From contig NZ_JAGYHF010000012.1 of the NCBI RefSeq assembly GCF_018336155.1, positions 124,001 through 188,000 of the forward strand: DNA of 64,000 nucleotides. The letters are read 5' to 3'. This document shows, in pieces, positions 17,372 to 25,267 of the stretch (its first letter is position 1; each line of letters starts with the position of its first letter). The position numbers and the translations under genes are program-made. The notes beneath the pieces were generated by a model. The model saw only the letters and a list, made by a program, of their open reading frames with translations, was not told the DNA's origin and made no database searches. This DNA comes from Pseudomonas rustica. Its GTDB lineage: Bacteria; Pseudomonadota; Gammaproteobacteria; Pseudomonadales; Pseudomonadaceae.

Positions 17372-18913
17372 TTACCAGAGTTTCCAATCAGCTACGTGAG
17401 GATGTTGTACACGGACACCATTTTCGGTGGGGGCGTTGATGTACACGGCCCGAAGACCGCTGCCATCTCTTCTACCTAGAGGATGATTCCAATTAGCGGA
17501 GGTATGGATGTATTTCAGCCTAAGCAATTGCTCTTCTTCTGGAGTAGTGACGTAATTACCCGTTAAAAATTTGTCGTAGAGACCTTGTAGCTCGCTGGGC
17601 ACGGCATACTCAGCTCTAGCAGGTATATCGGTAAAGGGAACACCTTTTTCCCTCGCTAGCTGGTGCATCAACTTCAGATACACCGTAGAAAGCTTGCCAC
17701 TGACGGGCCTCTTGAGCTGAAGCCCCGCGTATACACGTTTTTGCTTCGGCCCCAGTCTGTCCTGGTGATCCATTGGAATGTCGAATGCTTCGGGCGTCAC
17801 AATTTCCAATAAATGGGCAGGCCATCCGTTGGCTATCCATTGATTCTTTACTTTGGCCGCGTCTCGATAGATTGAGGTGGATGTGACGTCTGTATTGAAC
17901 GACACCTCAAGTGTTTGCATGGGACTGATCAAAACGCACTCTTCGACCTGATCCAAGTAGCTGCCACCGATGTCCGAATGGACACCGGGGCATGAATACT
18001 CCGGATGATCAGGTTTGACTCGGCTCAAAGCGAAGTTTGCCCGGCATTCATCTCGGGCCACCAAGTGAACGACATCTTTGAAGAACCGCCGATCCAGGTA
18101 CAGTTTTACACCTGGAGCGATTGGGCTTTTCACTCTCCCAAAATTGGTAAAGCCTGCGATGGACGGAACAGTGTCGAACAGCCCTATAAAGCCCATTGTG
18201 ATGCCGCTTCCGTACTGGGCGACAAACGTACGGCTAAAGTCAGCCTCGTGACTGATGAGCAGTTCCGCCAGCGGCCCTTGTTTTCCCCTTACTACTTCAT
18301 TCGAAAAGTGACGAGCCGCTGCAGCGCCACGGCTGAAACCGAACGTATCAAAAGTAATGGACGCTATCTCGCTACCTGGATTTTCTTGGATAGCGTCAAT
18401 AACAATCTGCTTGATGAAGGTGAAAGAAGTCTGCACGCGCCCGGCTACTCCTGTTTCACCACGGCCGGTACCCTGTCCGACCATGCTGTCCTCTTCATTG
18501 GCACGGGTACCAATACCCTCGATATAAATGGGGCGAGAAACAGTTTTTAATGACCCGTCGCCTTCTGCAATCGGGGCTTCGTAATACATGTCAGCCAATT
18601 TTTTAACATTGGTCGCGCCAGCACCATAACTGCTATCCGGATCCCCCATATACGGTTTGCAACTCGCAGGAATATCCTGCGGCGCAATCGGATGCTGCGC
18701 GCCACACAGCAAGCCAGCCGCTGTGTTATTCGCGTTATTACCCGTCCCATCAAAGAAAACCCCAATCCTCAACGCGATCCCGATCTTCTCAGGTTCAGGC
18801 GCAGGCGCTTTCCCATATTTCTCATACTCAGCCCAACGCTGGGCATGAATATCGACGGGTTTGGCTTCTTCGTAGCGGTAGTTTTTAGGCGGGTTGGGAA
18901 CGTATCCACTCAT
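17372..18913 (-). CDS. Tle1-like (DUF2235) phospholipase, putative type VI effector
   Basis: 513 aa. The DUF2235 alpha/beta hydrolase domain starts at about residue 45 with GVFFDGTGNN. It contains the nucleophile elbow GFSRG (Ser194), LFDTVPS (Asp247) and GVHSDIGGSY (His312), a plausible complete Ser-Asp-His triad. The family includes Tle1 phospholipase A effectors delivered to the periplasm of rival cells. There is no signal peptide, PAAR or VgrG domain, and no T6SS gene in the window, so the delivery route is unknown. AAGGAATC precedes the ATG at 18913. The six downstream lipoproteins fit an immunity role. Base composition is lower in G+C than the neighbours. Confidence 0.88.
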   Translation of the reverse strand: MSGYVPNPPKNYRYEEAKPVDIHAQRWAEYEKYGKAPAPEPEKIGIALRIGVFFDGTGNNANNTAAGLLCGAQHPIAPQDIPASCKPYMGDPDSSYGAGATNVKKLADMYYEAPIAEGDGSLKTVSRPIYIEGIGTRANEEDSMVGQGTGRGETGVAGRVQTSFTFIKQIVIDAIQENPGSEIASITFDTFGFSRGAAAARHFSNEVVRGKQGPLAELLISHEADFSRTFVAQYGSGITMGFIGLFDTVPSIAGFTNFGRVKSPIAPGVKLYLDRRFFKDVVHLVARDECRANFALSRVKPDHPEYSCPGVHSDIGGSYLDQVEECVLISPMQTLEVSFNTDVTSTSIYRDAAKVKNQWIANGWPAHLLEIVTPEAFDIPMDHQDRLGPKQKRVYAGLQLKRPVSGKLSTVYLKLMHQLAREKGVPFTDIPARAEYAVPSELQGLYDKFLTGNYVTTPEEEQLLRLKYIHTSANWNHPLGRRDGSGLRAVYINAPTENGVRVQHPHVADWKLW

Positions 18914-19017
18914 CCATGATTCCTTGTTCTGATCCTTGAAGAACGGCCCGAAGGGTGACAGTCGAGGCCGGGGGGCGCAAGGCGTGGCCCTGTGCCAGCC
19001 ACCGTGAGACACCGTGT

Positions 19018-19041
19018 GTCGAGGAGGGTTTCCTCCTCGAC
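19018..19041. terminator. Hairpin downstream of the DUF6124 gene
   Basis: A perfect 10-bp stem (GTCGAGGAGG / CCTCCTCGAC) with a GTTT loop lies just after the stop of the minus-strand DUF6124 gene and before the effector gene. There is no T-run. Confidence 0.5.
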
Positions 19042-19052
19042 CGGATGGCTGG

Positions 19053-19412
19053 CTATTTAGCGATTTCGACGTTGTCCAGCGCCTGGTTCACGGCGAGTTC
19101 GCCGAGCATCACGACCTGGGCGATGCCGAGCAATGTCTTGCGATGCGAGGTGTTCAGCACGGCTGCGAAGTCGTTGAGCATGGTGGTGGCGCTGCCGAGG
19201 GATTCGCTTGCGTTGGCCAGCAGTGATTCGGTGTCGTACGCCGGGTTGGCGAGGAACATGGATTCGGGTTCGTTGGTGGTGGCCATGATGTCGGCGGGGC
19301 CGAGGTAGTGGTCGAGGGCGCGGTCGGCGGCTTCGTGGAGTTTTTTCGAATCGAGGGATTCGTAAGGGGATGTGGTGTCGGTTGCAGGAGGGTTGGGGGT
19401 TACTTTGAACAT
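19053..19412 (-). CDS. DUF6124 family protein
   Basis: 119 aa. The start MFKVTPNPPATDTTSPYES and the segment KKLHEAADRALDHYL are characteristic of DUF6124 (formerly grouped with DUF3077), a small soluble family abundant in Pseudomonas with no known function. The C-terminal half is helical. It is preceded by a long structured, non-coding region. It lies upstream of the effector gene on the same strand, but the hairpin at 19018-19041 and a 140-base gap argue for a separate unit. Confidence 0.85.
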   Translation of the reverse strand: MFKVTPNPPATDTTSPYESLDSKKLHEAADRALDHYLGPADIMATTNEPESMFLANPAYDTESLLANASESLGSATTMLNDFAAVLNTSHRKTLLGIAQVVMLGELAVNQALDNVEIAK

Positions 19413-19690
19413 GGTGAAACTCCTAGTTATTAAAGAGGAGCCTTCACCTTCGCTACCAAACGAAGGGTGGCGGCCACACGCGGGTTGGTAGACCGGTAAC
19501 TAGGAAACCGGCACACCCGAAGGTGTCCTGCGCATGGCCACCATTGACGACAAACCTGAAGCGGTCTGCGAACGGTGCGCGATGCGACTAGTTATGGCGG
19601 GCTACCAAACCCGATCACTGTTTTTCAGTGACCGGCAGACGATAGAGCCCACGCCCTAGACGCACAAGCCGGGCGATTCTGGCTTAGTCG
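19413..19690 (-). ncRNA. Structured 5' region upstream of the DUF6124 gene
   Basis: Several nested inverted repeats are visible: CCTTCG/CGAAGG (19447-19466), GGTGGC/GCCACC closing a 77-base domain (19466-19542), CCGG/CCGG (19493-19511) and ACACC-CGAA-GGTGT (19513-19526). It may be a cis-acting RNA or a decayed gene: one minus-strand frame reads VNGGHAQDTFGCAGFLVTGL then TRVWPPPFVW, a string I associate with proteins annotated as Icd-like. I cannot decide between the two. Confidence 0.4.
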
Positions 19691-19819
19691 TAGGCAAAGG
19701 CGCAAGGCGTTGTAGGGCTTGGGTGGTTACTGGAGGCTTCGGTTAAACAGGTTTGGTTTTTGTTGTTTAGAACGATGGTGTGCGCGGTGTTTTGGGGGAT
19801 TTTGGATGGTTTGGGATGG

Positions 19820-19854
19820 CCCTCACCCTGGCCCTTTCCCGGAGGGAGAAGGGG
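19820..19854. repeat. Half copy of the CCCTCACCC/CCCTCTCCC palindromic repeat
   Basis: CCCTCACCCTGGCCCTTTCC followed by a GGAGGGAGAAGG arm. The partner arm found in the three full copies (31.7, 35.5 and 63.2 kb) is missing. Confidence 0.7.
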
Positions 19855-19910
19855 TGTTTGTTTGAGGGTTGGTGACGTGTTGGGATTGGGGGAATGTGGC
19901 GGCGTTAAGG

Positions 19911-19943
19911 TCAAAAGATCGCAGCCTTCGGCAGCTCCTACAG
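19911..19943. repeat. REP-like element, single copy
   Basis: TCAAAAGATCGCAGCCTTCG followed by GCAGCTCCTACAG. It overlaps the end of the DapF-like gene and supplies its TAG stop codon. Confidence 0.85.
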
Positions 19944-20768
19944 TGGGGTTGCGTTGGGTTTTAGTTGGCTATCCGGAATTGTGCCGGAGTAGATCGGTTC
20001 TACCGGGCCGCTGAGGGTGACGTTGCCTTTGCCGTTCCATTGGACGTGAACGCTGCCGCCGTCGCATTCGACTTCGACGTTGTGATCGAGCAGGCCTTTG
20101 CGGATGCCATTGACCGCTGCACCGCAGGCGCATGAACCGGAGCCGAGCGGAATACCGCCGTTACGCTCCCAGATTCGTAAGCGAATGTGCTGACGATCAA
20201 TCACCTGCACGAAGTGCACATTGGTTTTGCGAGGAAACAATGGATTGCTTTCAATCGCCGGGCCAAGCGCGGCGATGTCGAGGCCACTGAGGTCGTCAAT
20301 GAAATACGTGCAATGCGGATTGCCCATGCTGCACGCGACCGGATTGCCAGGCAGTGGCAATGCAAGCGTTTCGTGTTCCTCGGCCAGCGGAATGTCCATC
20401 CAGTGAAAAAGCGGCTCACCCATATCAACCGAGATCAATCCGCTGGACGTGCGTTCGCAATTGAGCAGGCCGCGCGTTGTGCGCAGGGTGATCGATTTTC
20501 GGCTGGCCTCGCGCATCAATCGGTCGGCAGCGCCACGGGTTGCGCTGCCGCAAACGTCGAGCACCGAACCATCGGCGTTCCAGAATTCCAGCCGTACATC
20601 GGCGTCCGCACAGTCGAGCAGCACGGCGAGTTGGTTGAAGCCGATGCCTCGGTGGCGGTCGCCCAGTCGTTGGGCAATTGCGCTGGTGATCGGGTTGGCG
20701 CTGTGACGGGCGTCGACGAGGATGAAGTCGTCGCCGTTGGCGTGCATTTTATGGAAGCTGAGCGGCAT
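19938..20768 (-). CDS. DapF-family epimerase/racemase paralogue
   Basis: 276 aa, the size of diaminopimelate epimerase, with two pseudo-symmetric halves. Both active-site cysteines appear to be kept: the first in VLDVCGSATRG (DapF usually has CGNGxRC) and the second in GSGSCACGAA (DapF usually has ETLACGTGA). The altered loops suggest a substrate other than diaminopimelate, for example another amino acid such as histidine (inference). Pseudomonads normally carry the housekeeping dapF beside lysA, and no lysA is seen here, which supports a paralogue. The C-terminal residues and stop run into a REP element. Confidence 0.82.
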   Translation of the reverse strand: MPLSFHKMHANGDDFILVDARHSANPITSAIAQRLGDRHRGIGFNQLAVLLDCADADVRLEFWNADGSVLDVCGSATRGAADRLMREASRKSITLRTTRGLLNCERTSSGLISVDMGEPLFHWMDIPLAEEHETLALPLPGNPVACSMGNPHCTYFIDDLSGLDIAALGPAIESNPLFPRKTNVHFVQVIDRQHIRLRIWERNGGIPLGSGSCACGAAVNGIRKGLLDHNVEVECDGGSVHVQWNGKGNVTLSGPVEPIYSGTIPDSQLKPNATPL

Positions 20769-20810
20769 CGGTGGCGCCTTGGCTGTGTGTCGTGTGAATG
20801 AGGACTGCCC

Positions 20811-21026
20811 TCACTTTTTGCTGTTGGCCAGATGATGCGCGACCAGTGCGTTGGCGTGGCCGTGGCCCATGCCGTGCTCGGTCTTGAGCCAGGTGACCAG
20901 TTCCATGTGCTTTTTGTCGGTGTGGCCGGCGAGCAGGTTGAGCCAGTGGTCGATGGGCTGACCGTAGTTCTTTTCGATGGAGGGGAAGTAGGACGCCGGG
21001 CCTTTTACTTTGTTGTCTTCGCTCAT
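20811..21026 (-). CDS. DUF4287 domain-containing small protein
   Basis: 71 aa, soluble and basic/histidine-rich. SYFPSIEKNYGQPIDHWLNL and MELVTWLKTEHGMGHGHANA are the DUF4287 signature. Function unknown. AGGGAGG precedes the ATG. It is about 40 bases upstream of the DapF-like gene on the same strand, so the two may be co-transcribed. Confidence 0.85.
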   Translation of the reverse strand: MSEDNKVKGPASYFPSIEKNYGQPIDHWLNLLAGHTDKKHMELVTWLKTEHGMGHGHANALVAHHLANSKK

Positions 21027-21103
21027 GGTGGTGCCTCCCTGTGAATATTCATCAATAAAGCTGCCGAAGAATCTACCTGATTCTGGCGCTTTCAGGCCGC
21101 CAG

Positions 21104-21181
21104 AATCAAAAGATCGCAGCCTTCAACAGCTCCTACACACGATCAAAGTAGGAGCTGCCGAAGGCTGCGATCTTTTGATCT
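21104..21181. repeat. REP-like inverted pair (GGAGCTGCCGAAGG type)
   Basis: Two inverted copies of the ~33-base unit (AAAAGATCGCAGCCTTC.. and ..GAAGGCTGCGATCTTTTG) face each other between the DUF4287 gene and the end of the MFS gene. The left copy carries CAACAG instead of CGGCAG. Confidence 0.9.
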
Positions 21182-22486
21182 TCAAGGCACCGTCGCTCGA
21201 GGCCTCTCGTTTTGCCGATCATTAGTTTCAACTATTGAACGCTGCAACGTCTCCGGAAACGCCACCCACAACAACACCAACGCCACCGCCGCCACCCCCG
21301 CCAACGTCAAAAACGCCGCACTGTAACCCGCCGCCTGAACCACAAACCCCGCCAAACTATTACTCAACGCCGCGCCCAATCCAAACACGGTCGACAGCGC
21401 GCCCAGACTGACATTGAAGTGCCCGGTACCCAACGTCAGGTCCTTCACCACTACCGGAAACAGCGCCCCGAAAATCCCCGCCCCGATGCCGTCGAGCAAT
21501 TGCACCGCAACCAGCCAATAAGGGTCATCGGACAAGATGTAGAGCACGCCGCGCAACGGCAAGATCATGAAGCCAGCGAGCAGCAGCGGTTTGCGTCCCC
21601 AGACATCGGCCTTGGCCCCGACCAGCAACGCGACTGGCACCATGACCAATTGCGCCGCGACGATGCAGGCCGAGGTCAATGGCGTGGCCATCTGCAGATT
21701 GGCCTGCGCGAGTTTCTGGCTCACCAGCGGCAACATCGCAGCATTCGCCAAGTGGAACAACGCACAGCAAATGGCGAACAACAGCAGCGGTCTGTTTTTG
21801 AGCAACGCCGTCAGCCCCGACGGTTGCGTGGCGTGCCCTGCTCCGCCGGGATCGAGGCCCCGCGCGACGTCGTGGTCGATAGCTTTGGGCGAAACGAAAG
21901 AGACGGCGATGACGCTGGCAATCGCCATCGCCGCCATCAGATAGAACACCGCGACCGGGCCGAACAGGTAGGCGAACACCCCGGCCAACAATGCCGCGCA
22001 GGCGTTGCCGGCGTGGTTGAACGTTTCGTTGCGCCCGGTGCGGCGGGTGAAGGCGCGCGGGCCGGTAATGCCGAGGGTGATCGCGGAAATAGCCGGGGCA
22101 AAAATCGAAGCGGCGACGGCGCTGAGGGCTTGGGTCAACGCGACCAGGCTGAAGGACGTCACGAACGGCAGCAGCAGACAACTGCCTGTCACCAGCAGCG
22201 CCGCAATCGCAATGATCGCCCGTTTGCGCCGGGTGTTATCGACCAACGCACCCGCCGGCGTTTGCGTGACGAGCGCGGCGATGCCGGCGATGGTCATGAC
22301 CAGTCCGATGCTCGCCGGATCCCAGTGATGCACCGCCAGCAGGTAAATCGCCAGATAGGGGCCGAGCCCGTCGCGTACGTCCGCGAGGAAAAAGTTGAGG
22401 CTGTCGAGCGACAGGTTGTTGCGACGATCGAGGTGTGTGGCCACGGGCAGCGTCTTCAATGTTCGAGGTCGTGGGAATTGAATCAA
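21182..22486 (-). CDS. MFS transporter at the end of the ars operon
   Basis: About 434 aa, twelve membrane segments, opening NLSLDSLNFFLADVRDGLGPYLAIYL and with GALVDNTRRKRAIIA in loop 2-3. It follows arsH on the same strand after 75 bases. As no ArsB, Acr3 or ArsP is present, it may be the operon's exporter (inference). It does not look like ArsJ by context, since no GAPDH gene is adjacent. The start is uncertain: the TTG at 22486 directly abuts a strong GGAGG, too close for normal initiation. A TTG nine codons on or a rare start codon is possible. The stop codon adjoins a REP pair. Confidence 0.85.
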   Translation of the reverse strand: MIQFPRPRTLKTLPVATHLDRRNNLSLDSLNFFLADVRDGLGPYLAIYLLAVHHWDPASIGLVMTIAGIAALVTQTPAGALVDNTRRKRAIIAIAALLVTGSCLLLPFVTSFSLVALTQALSAVAASIFAPAISAITLGITGPRAFTRRTGRNETFNHAGNACAALLAGVFAYLFGPVAVFYLMAAMAIASVIAVSFVSPKAIDHDVARGLDPGGAGHATQPSGLTALLKNRPLLLFAICCALFHLANAAMLPLVSQKLAQANLQMATPLTSACIVAAQLVMVPVALLVGAKADVWGRKPLLLAGFMILPLRGVLYILSDDPYWLVAVQLLDGIGAGIFGALFPVVVKDLTLGTGHFNVSLGALSTVFGLGAALSNSLAGFVVQAAGYSAAFLTLAGVAAVALVLLWVAFPETLQRSIVETNDRQNERPRATVP

Positions 22487-22561
22487 CCTCCGCTGAGTGA
22501 GTGACCTGCGGCGCGAGAACTTAGTTGCATGGGCCGGCGGCGAGCAGCCGGCCGGGCGAGT

Positions 22562-23260
22562 TCAGATAGAACGCTGATTCACGCGATTCATGAGTTGCTC
22601 GGCGCTTTCTTTGCGTTCGGAATAGCGGTCGACCAGATGCGTTTGTTGGCCACGCAGCAACAGCGTGAATTTCACCAGTTCTTCCATCACATCGACGACG
22701 CGGTCGTAGAACGGTGAAGGTTTCATTCGCCCGGCGTCGTCGAATTCCATGTAGGCCTTCGGCACCGAGGATTGGTTGGGGATGGTGAACATGCGCATCC
22801 AGCGGCCCAATACGCGCAATTGGTTGACCACGTTGAACGACTGCGAACCGCCGCAGACTTGCATCACCGCGAGGGTTTTGCCTTGGGTCGGGCGCACGGC
22901 GCCGAGTTCCAGCGGGATCCAGTCGATTTGTGCCTTGAACACGGCGGACATGGCGCCGTGACGTTCCGGCGAGCACCAGACCTGGCCTTCCGACCACAGC
23001 ACCAGATCACGCAGCTCTTGTACTTTCGGATGATCGACGGGGACGTCATCGGGCAACGGCAATCCGGAGGGATTGAAGATGCGTGTTTCGGCGCCGAAGT
23101 GTTCGAGCAGGCGTGCGGCCTCTTCGACCAGCAAGCGGCTGAAGGAGCGCTCGCGGGTCGAGCCGTAGAGCAGCAGGATGCGCGGCTTGTGTTCGCCTGG
23201 GGTCGAGGGTTTGACGTCGTCGAACAGGCTTGGGTCGAGGTTGGGCAAATGGTCGGACAT
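22562..23260 (-). CDS. arsH: ArsH, NADPH-dependent FMN reductase/organoarsenical oxidase
   Basis: 232 aa. A flavodoxin-like fold with the FMN phosphate loop GSTRERSFSRLL, and ArsH-specific segments PERHGAMSAVFKAQIDWIPL and MQVCGGSQSFNVVNQLRVLGRW. ArsH proteins oxidise trivalent organoarsenicals to less toxic pentavalent forms and reduce other substrates with NADPH. AAGGAG precedes the ATG. It starts nine bases after arsC, so the two are co-translated. Confidence 0.95.
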   Translation of the reverse strand: MSDHLPNLDPSLFDDVKPSTPGEHKPRILLLYGSTRERSFSRLLVEEAARLLEHFGAETRIFNPSGLPLPDDVPVDHPKVQELRDLVLWSEGQVWCSPERHGAMSAVFKAQIDWIPLELGAVRPTQGKTLAVMQVCGGSQSFNVVNQLRVLGRWMRMFTIPNQSSVPKAYMEFDDAGRMKPSPFYDRVVDVMEELVKFTLLLRGQQTHLVDRYSERKESAEQLMNRVNQRSI

Positions 23261-23269
23261 GGGTTCTCC

Positions 23270-23740
23270 TTAGAGCGCGCCGATGCGGTCAAGCTCGCGT
23301 TGCAGTTGCTCGCGGCTGAGTCGGGCGAAGGGCAATTCGAGGAAGGTTTGGCAGCGCAGTTCGATGCGCGCGAGGGTGGCGTGGAAAGCGGCGTTGATCG
23401 CGGCTTCGTCGCCGCTGACTTCGGACGGATCTTCCAGTCCCCAATGGGCTTTGAGGGCCGGGCCGAAGTACACCGGACAGGTCTCGCCAGCGGCTTTGTC
23501 GCAGACGGTGATGACGATGTCGGGCGGGTTATCTTCGAAGGCGTCGTTGCCTTTGCTGTGCAGGCCGTCGATGGCGATGCCGGCCTGTTGCAGCGTGGTC
23601 AGACTGCGCGGCAGCACCTGCCCTTTCGGGAAACTGCCAGCGCTGACGGCTGCGAATCCGGCGGGTGCCAGATGATTGAACAGGGCTTCTGAGAGAATGC
23701 TGCGGCAGCTGTTGGCCGTGCACATAAACAGGATTCGCAT
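23270..23740 (-). CDS. arsC: Arsenate reductase, low-molecular-weight phosphatase type
   Basis: 156 aa. The N-terminal MRILFMCTANSCRS holds the CX5R phosphatase loop, and VITVCDKAAGETCPVYF carries the additional cysteines of thioredoxin-coupled ArsC enzymes. It reduces arsenate to arsenite in the cytoplasm. GGAG lies before the ATG at 23740. It sits between arsR (20 bases) and arsH (9 bases) in one operon. Confidence 0.94.
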   Translation of the reverse strand: MRILFMCTANSCRSILSEALFNHLAPAGFAAVSAGSFPKGQVLPRSLTTLQQAGIAIDGLHSKGNDAFEDNPPDIVITVCDKAAGETCPVYFGPALKAHWGLEDPSEVSGDEAAINAAFHATLARIELRCQTFLELPFARLSREQLQRELDRIGAL

Positions 23741-23760
23741 GGGTTGCTCCGGTAGAAGAT

Positions 23761-24108
23761 TCAGCAGCAAGCGGCGTCGCGCACGGGACGGCCATCCATG
23801 TTGTGCAGGCGTGCGGCGTTGTCCTTGAGCCACTCGGTGTTGGCCTTGGCCGTCACTTGCAGGATGTCGCCAATCCACGCCGGCAGATCCGGATTGAGGC
23901 GGTAATAGACCCATTGGCCCTGACGGCGATCGAGCAACAGACCGTTGCTGCGCAGTTGCGCGAGGTGGCGGCTGATTTTGGGCTGGCTGTCATCGAGCGC
24001 ACACATCAGCTCGCAGACGCAGAGCTCACCTTGACTGGCGATCAACAGAATGGCGCGGACACGGGTTTCATCGGCCAGGCTTTTGAAGACTTCGGTGGGG
24101 CTGATCAT
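23761..24108 (-). CDS. arsR: ArsR-family arsenic-responsive repressor
   Basis: 115 aa winged HTH. The As(III)-binding motif ELCVCEL (Cys30, Cys32) precedes the recognition helix SQPKISRHLAQLR; a Cys pair ends the protein. I place the start at ATG 24108, because longer in-frame starts at 24126 and 24165 fall within or before the palindromic operator. First gene of arsR-arsC-arsH-MFS, probably autoregulated through the palindrome at 24125-24156. Confidence 0.93.
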   Translation of the reverse strand: MISPTEVFKSLADETRVRAILLIASQGELCVCELMCALDDSQPKISRHLAQLRSNGLLLDRRQGQWVYYRLNPDLPAWIGDILQVTAKANTEWLKDNAARLHNMDGRPVRDAACC

Positions 24109-24124
24109 CGGGCGGGCTCGATAC

Positions 24125-24156
24125 ATATGGAAAATCGAATATACGGATTTCCATAT
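24125..24156. promoter_or_regulatory. Probable ArsR operator
   Basis: ATATGGAAA and TTTCCATAT form a 9-bp inverted repeat separated by 14 bases, about 17 bases upstream of the chosen arsR start. Position and symmetry fit an ArsR/SmtB-type operator overlapping the promoter. Confidence 0.65.
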
Positions 24157-24169
24157 ATTAATCAACCCA

Positions 24170-24246
24170 GATCAAAAGATCGCAGCCTTCGGCAGCTCCT
24201 ACACCAATCTCTGTAGGAGCTGCCGCAGGCTGCGATCTTTTGATTT
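24170..24246. repeat. REP-like inverted pair (GGAGCTGCCGAAGG type)
   Basis: Two inverted ~33-base units separated by about 10 bases, between the ars promoter and the end of the LysR gene at 24247, whose TGA directly adjoins the right arm. Confidence 0.92.
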
Positions 24247-25134
24247 TCAAAGGTTAAGCAACAACCCCTGCTCCGCCTCACACAACCCCACCACATAGTC
24301 CCAAACCACCCGCAGCCGCACCGACTTGTGCAGCTCCCGCCGAGTGCTGATCCAGTAGCTGCGCTCGATGCTTTCATCCGGCAGTAACGGCACAAGATCA
24401 GGATCCGACGCCGCCATGTAGCAAGGCAACACCGCAATCCCTAACCCCGACCGCGCCGCTTCCTGCTGGGCGATGACGCTGGTGCTGTGAAACACCACCC
24501 GAGGGCTGCGGCAGAAGCTGTTGAGGAACATCAGTTCCTGGCTGAACAGCAAATCGTCGACATAACCGATCCACGCATGCCTTCCCAAATCCTCACGGCT
24601 GTTCAATGGCGGCGCCTTGTCGAGGTAGCTTTGGCTGGCATAAAGCGCCAATCGATAATCGGTGAGTTTGCGCGTGACCAGCATGTCCGCCGCCGGCCGT
24701 TCCAGATGAATACTGATCTCCGCCTCGCGGTTAAGAATGCTGACAAATCGCGGCACGGCGACCAGTTCCACTTCCAGTCCCGGATAGCGCTCGAACAAGC
24801 CGATCATGCGGCTGGCGAGGAATTTGATGCCGAGCCCCTCAGTCACGCCGACGCGAATCTTGCCCAGCGGCGCCGTCGATTGAGTGATCTCTTCCTGCGC
24901 CAGCAACGCCACGTTCTCCATCGCCTCCGCATGCTTGAGCAGCGCCTCCCCCGCCGGGGTCATTTCATAACCTTGCGCGTGCTGGACAAACAACGCAGTG
25001 CCGAGGCTTTTTTCGATGGCTTCGATGTGGCGGGCGACAGTGGCGTGGGTGGTGTTGAGGCGCCGGGCGGCGGTGAGCAGGCGGCCGCTGCGTTGCAGTT
25101 CGAGAAAAAACCGCAGGTCGTTCCAGTCGAACAT
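24247..25134 (-). CDS. LysR-family regulator divergent from a GMC oxidoreductase
   Basis: 295 aa. The HTH opens FDWNDLRFFLELQRSGRLLTAARRL, and the effector domain is of the GcvA/PtxR-like class (IRVGVTEGLG...). It is divergent from the GMC oxidoreductase/MHS symporter genes with a 133-base intergenic region, so it is their likely activator. The inducer is unknown. Confidence 0.92.
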   Translation of the reverse strand: MFDWNDLRFFLELQRSGRLLTAARRLNTTHATVARHIEAIEKSLGTALFVQHAQGYEMTPAGEALLKHAEAMENVALLAQEEITQSTAPLGKIRVGVTEGLGIKFLASRMIGLFERYPGLEVELVAVPRFVSILNREAEISIHLERPAADMLVTRKLTDYRLALYASQSYLDKAPPLNSREDLGRHAWIGYVDDLLFSQELMFLNSFCRSPRVVFHSTSVIAQQEAARSGLGIAVLPCYMAASDPDLVPLLPDESIERSYWISTRRELHKSVRLRVVWDYVVGLCEAEQGLLLNL

Positions 25135-25267
25135 GCTGTGTCCTTGTCGGCTATTGTCTAGTGAGGCTGTTTAAAAACGCACAGCGGCTGCGCAAAAACT
25201 AACATTCTTTTGACGAAAGCTAACAACTAGAGTGTCCGACAACAAAAACAATAAGTGAGGTCAGCGA

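Noticed and set aside
19684..19914. 76-codon minus-strand frame
   Set aside because: Made of repeat sequence and low complexity (Pro/Thr/Asn); no ribosome site or homology.
21419..22504. 361-codon plus-strand frame over the ars-linked MFS gene
   Set aside because: Antisense, Arg/Gln-rich, without recognisable domain; the MFS protein on the other strand is clearly genuine.
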